6,141 bases of DNA from Chloroflexota bacterium (GTDB taxonomy: Bacteria > Chloroflexota > Limnocylindria > Limnocylindrales > CSP1-4): assembly GCA_021801545.1 (NCBI GenBank), contig JAJYXX010000348.1, forward strand, positions 1-6,141. The letters run 5' to 3'. Positions within the stretch are counted from its first letter, which is position 1; every line of letters starts with the position of its first letter. Position numbers and translations under genes: made by a program. Of the stretch, positions 5,905-6,141 are shown piece by piece. The notes beneath the pieces are model-generated. The model was not told the origin of the DNA, searched no databases, and was given only the letters and a program-made list of their open reading frames with translations.

Positions 5905-6141
5905 TCAGCGGCGCCGGAACAGGCCCCGCCGATCCGCCCCCTGCGACTCGGCCGTCCGGCGCCGACCGGTCCGGCGGAGGAGCGTGTCGATCTCGTCGCG
6001 GTACGGGCGCCCGATCGGTGTCCGGTCGAGCCACTCCAGGTACTCGAGGTCCCGCCGTGCGATCTCGCCCAGTGACCAACCGGCGTACCGTCCGAAGTTC
6101 AGGATGCTGCCCGACGGGTGTCCGGGTGGCGGCCCGGCAGC
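5905..6141 (-). CDS. C-terminal end of a protein with an ExoX-like C-terminal module (possibly a J-domain protein)
   Basis: The frame is open on the minus strand from the window edge (first codon at 6141-6139) for 78 residues, to TGA at 5907-5905. The visible part begins with a Pro/Gly-rich linker, then ILNFGRYAGWSLGEIARRDL (about 13-32) followed by EYLEWLDRTPIGRPY and EIDTLLRR. This G-[RK]-Y-x-G-x-[ST]-L-x-E-I-A-x-x-D-x-x-Y-L-x-W pattern resembles the small C-terminal module of exodeoxyribonuclease X-like proteins. From memory, it is also appended to DnaJ/J-domain proteins in some high-GC bacteria. The tail is Arg-rich and ends FRRR. The main domain lies outside the window, so the function cannot be named. 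The well-formed conserved module and absence of stops argue that this is a genuine gene rather than a shadow frame. It converges on the antiporter gene. Confidence 0.7.
   Translation of the reverse strand, partial: AAGPPPGHPSGSILNFGRYAGWSLGEIARRDLEYLEWLDRTPIGRPYRDEIDTLLRRTGRRRTAESQGADRRGLFRRR

Noticed and set aside
2975..6079. A 1034-codon open frame on the minus strand spanning the permease and antiporter genes.
   Set aside because: Its product is a featureless run of Asp, Glu, Arg, His and Gln with no domain. It lies opposite two well-supported membrane protein genes. Long stop-free antisense frames are expected in DNA this GC-rich.

Overview
This window is very GC-rich bacterial chromosome with G/C-dominated third codon positions and several GTG starts. 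It holds six protein-coding genes, two of them cut by the window edges. The sequence does not fix the organism. An mrdA-rodA pair in this codon style, together with an ExoX-like C-terminal module, suggests Chloroflexota (Limnocylindria/Ellin6529-like) or a high-GC actinobacterium; this is inference with low to moderate confidence.

Left part (1-2426, + strand): the 3' two thirds of a class B penicillin-binding protein 2 (mrdA), then a complete SEDS glycosyltransferase rodA. These are the cognate transpeptidase and glycan polymerase of the elongasome. The upstream end of the pair (possibly mreBCD) lies outside the window.

Middle (2497-5734, + strand): three closely spaced genes. They encode a two-CBS-domain protein with a repetitive Pro/Gln-rich tail, an ArsB/NhaD-type (SLC13/P-protein-like) permease, and a CPA2 cation:proton antiporter with the Asp-Asp pair of electrogenic NapA-type exchangers. 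Gaps are 11 and 18 nt, so this looks like one transcription unit. It may be read through from rodA, because the 84-nt gap shows no clear terminator. The CBS gene has an unusually complete Shine-Dalgarno sequence. A reasonable inference is an ion/pH homeostasis cassette whose soluble CBS protein senses nucleotides or ionic conditions for one or both transporters.

Right part (5735-6141): a 170-nt region between convergent genes, dense in short repeats. Three near-perfect 23-bp tandem units start directly after the antiporter stop codon, followed by GC-rich inverted repeats and then a 14-bp tandem repeat. Beyond it, on the minus strand, is the C-terminal end of a gene with an ExoX-like C-terminal module.

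I see no RNA genes, CRISPR array, transposase or phage gene. Most of the window is ordinary housekeeping and transport content. The less ordinary parts are the repeat-packed convergent junction, the CBS-permease-antiporter cassette with its repeat-encoded tail, and the very strong ribosome binding site.
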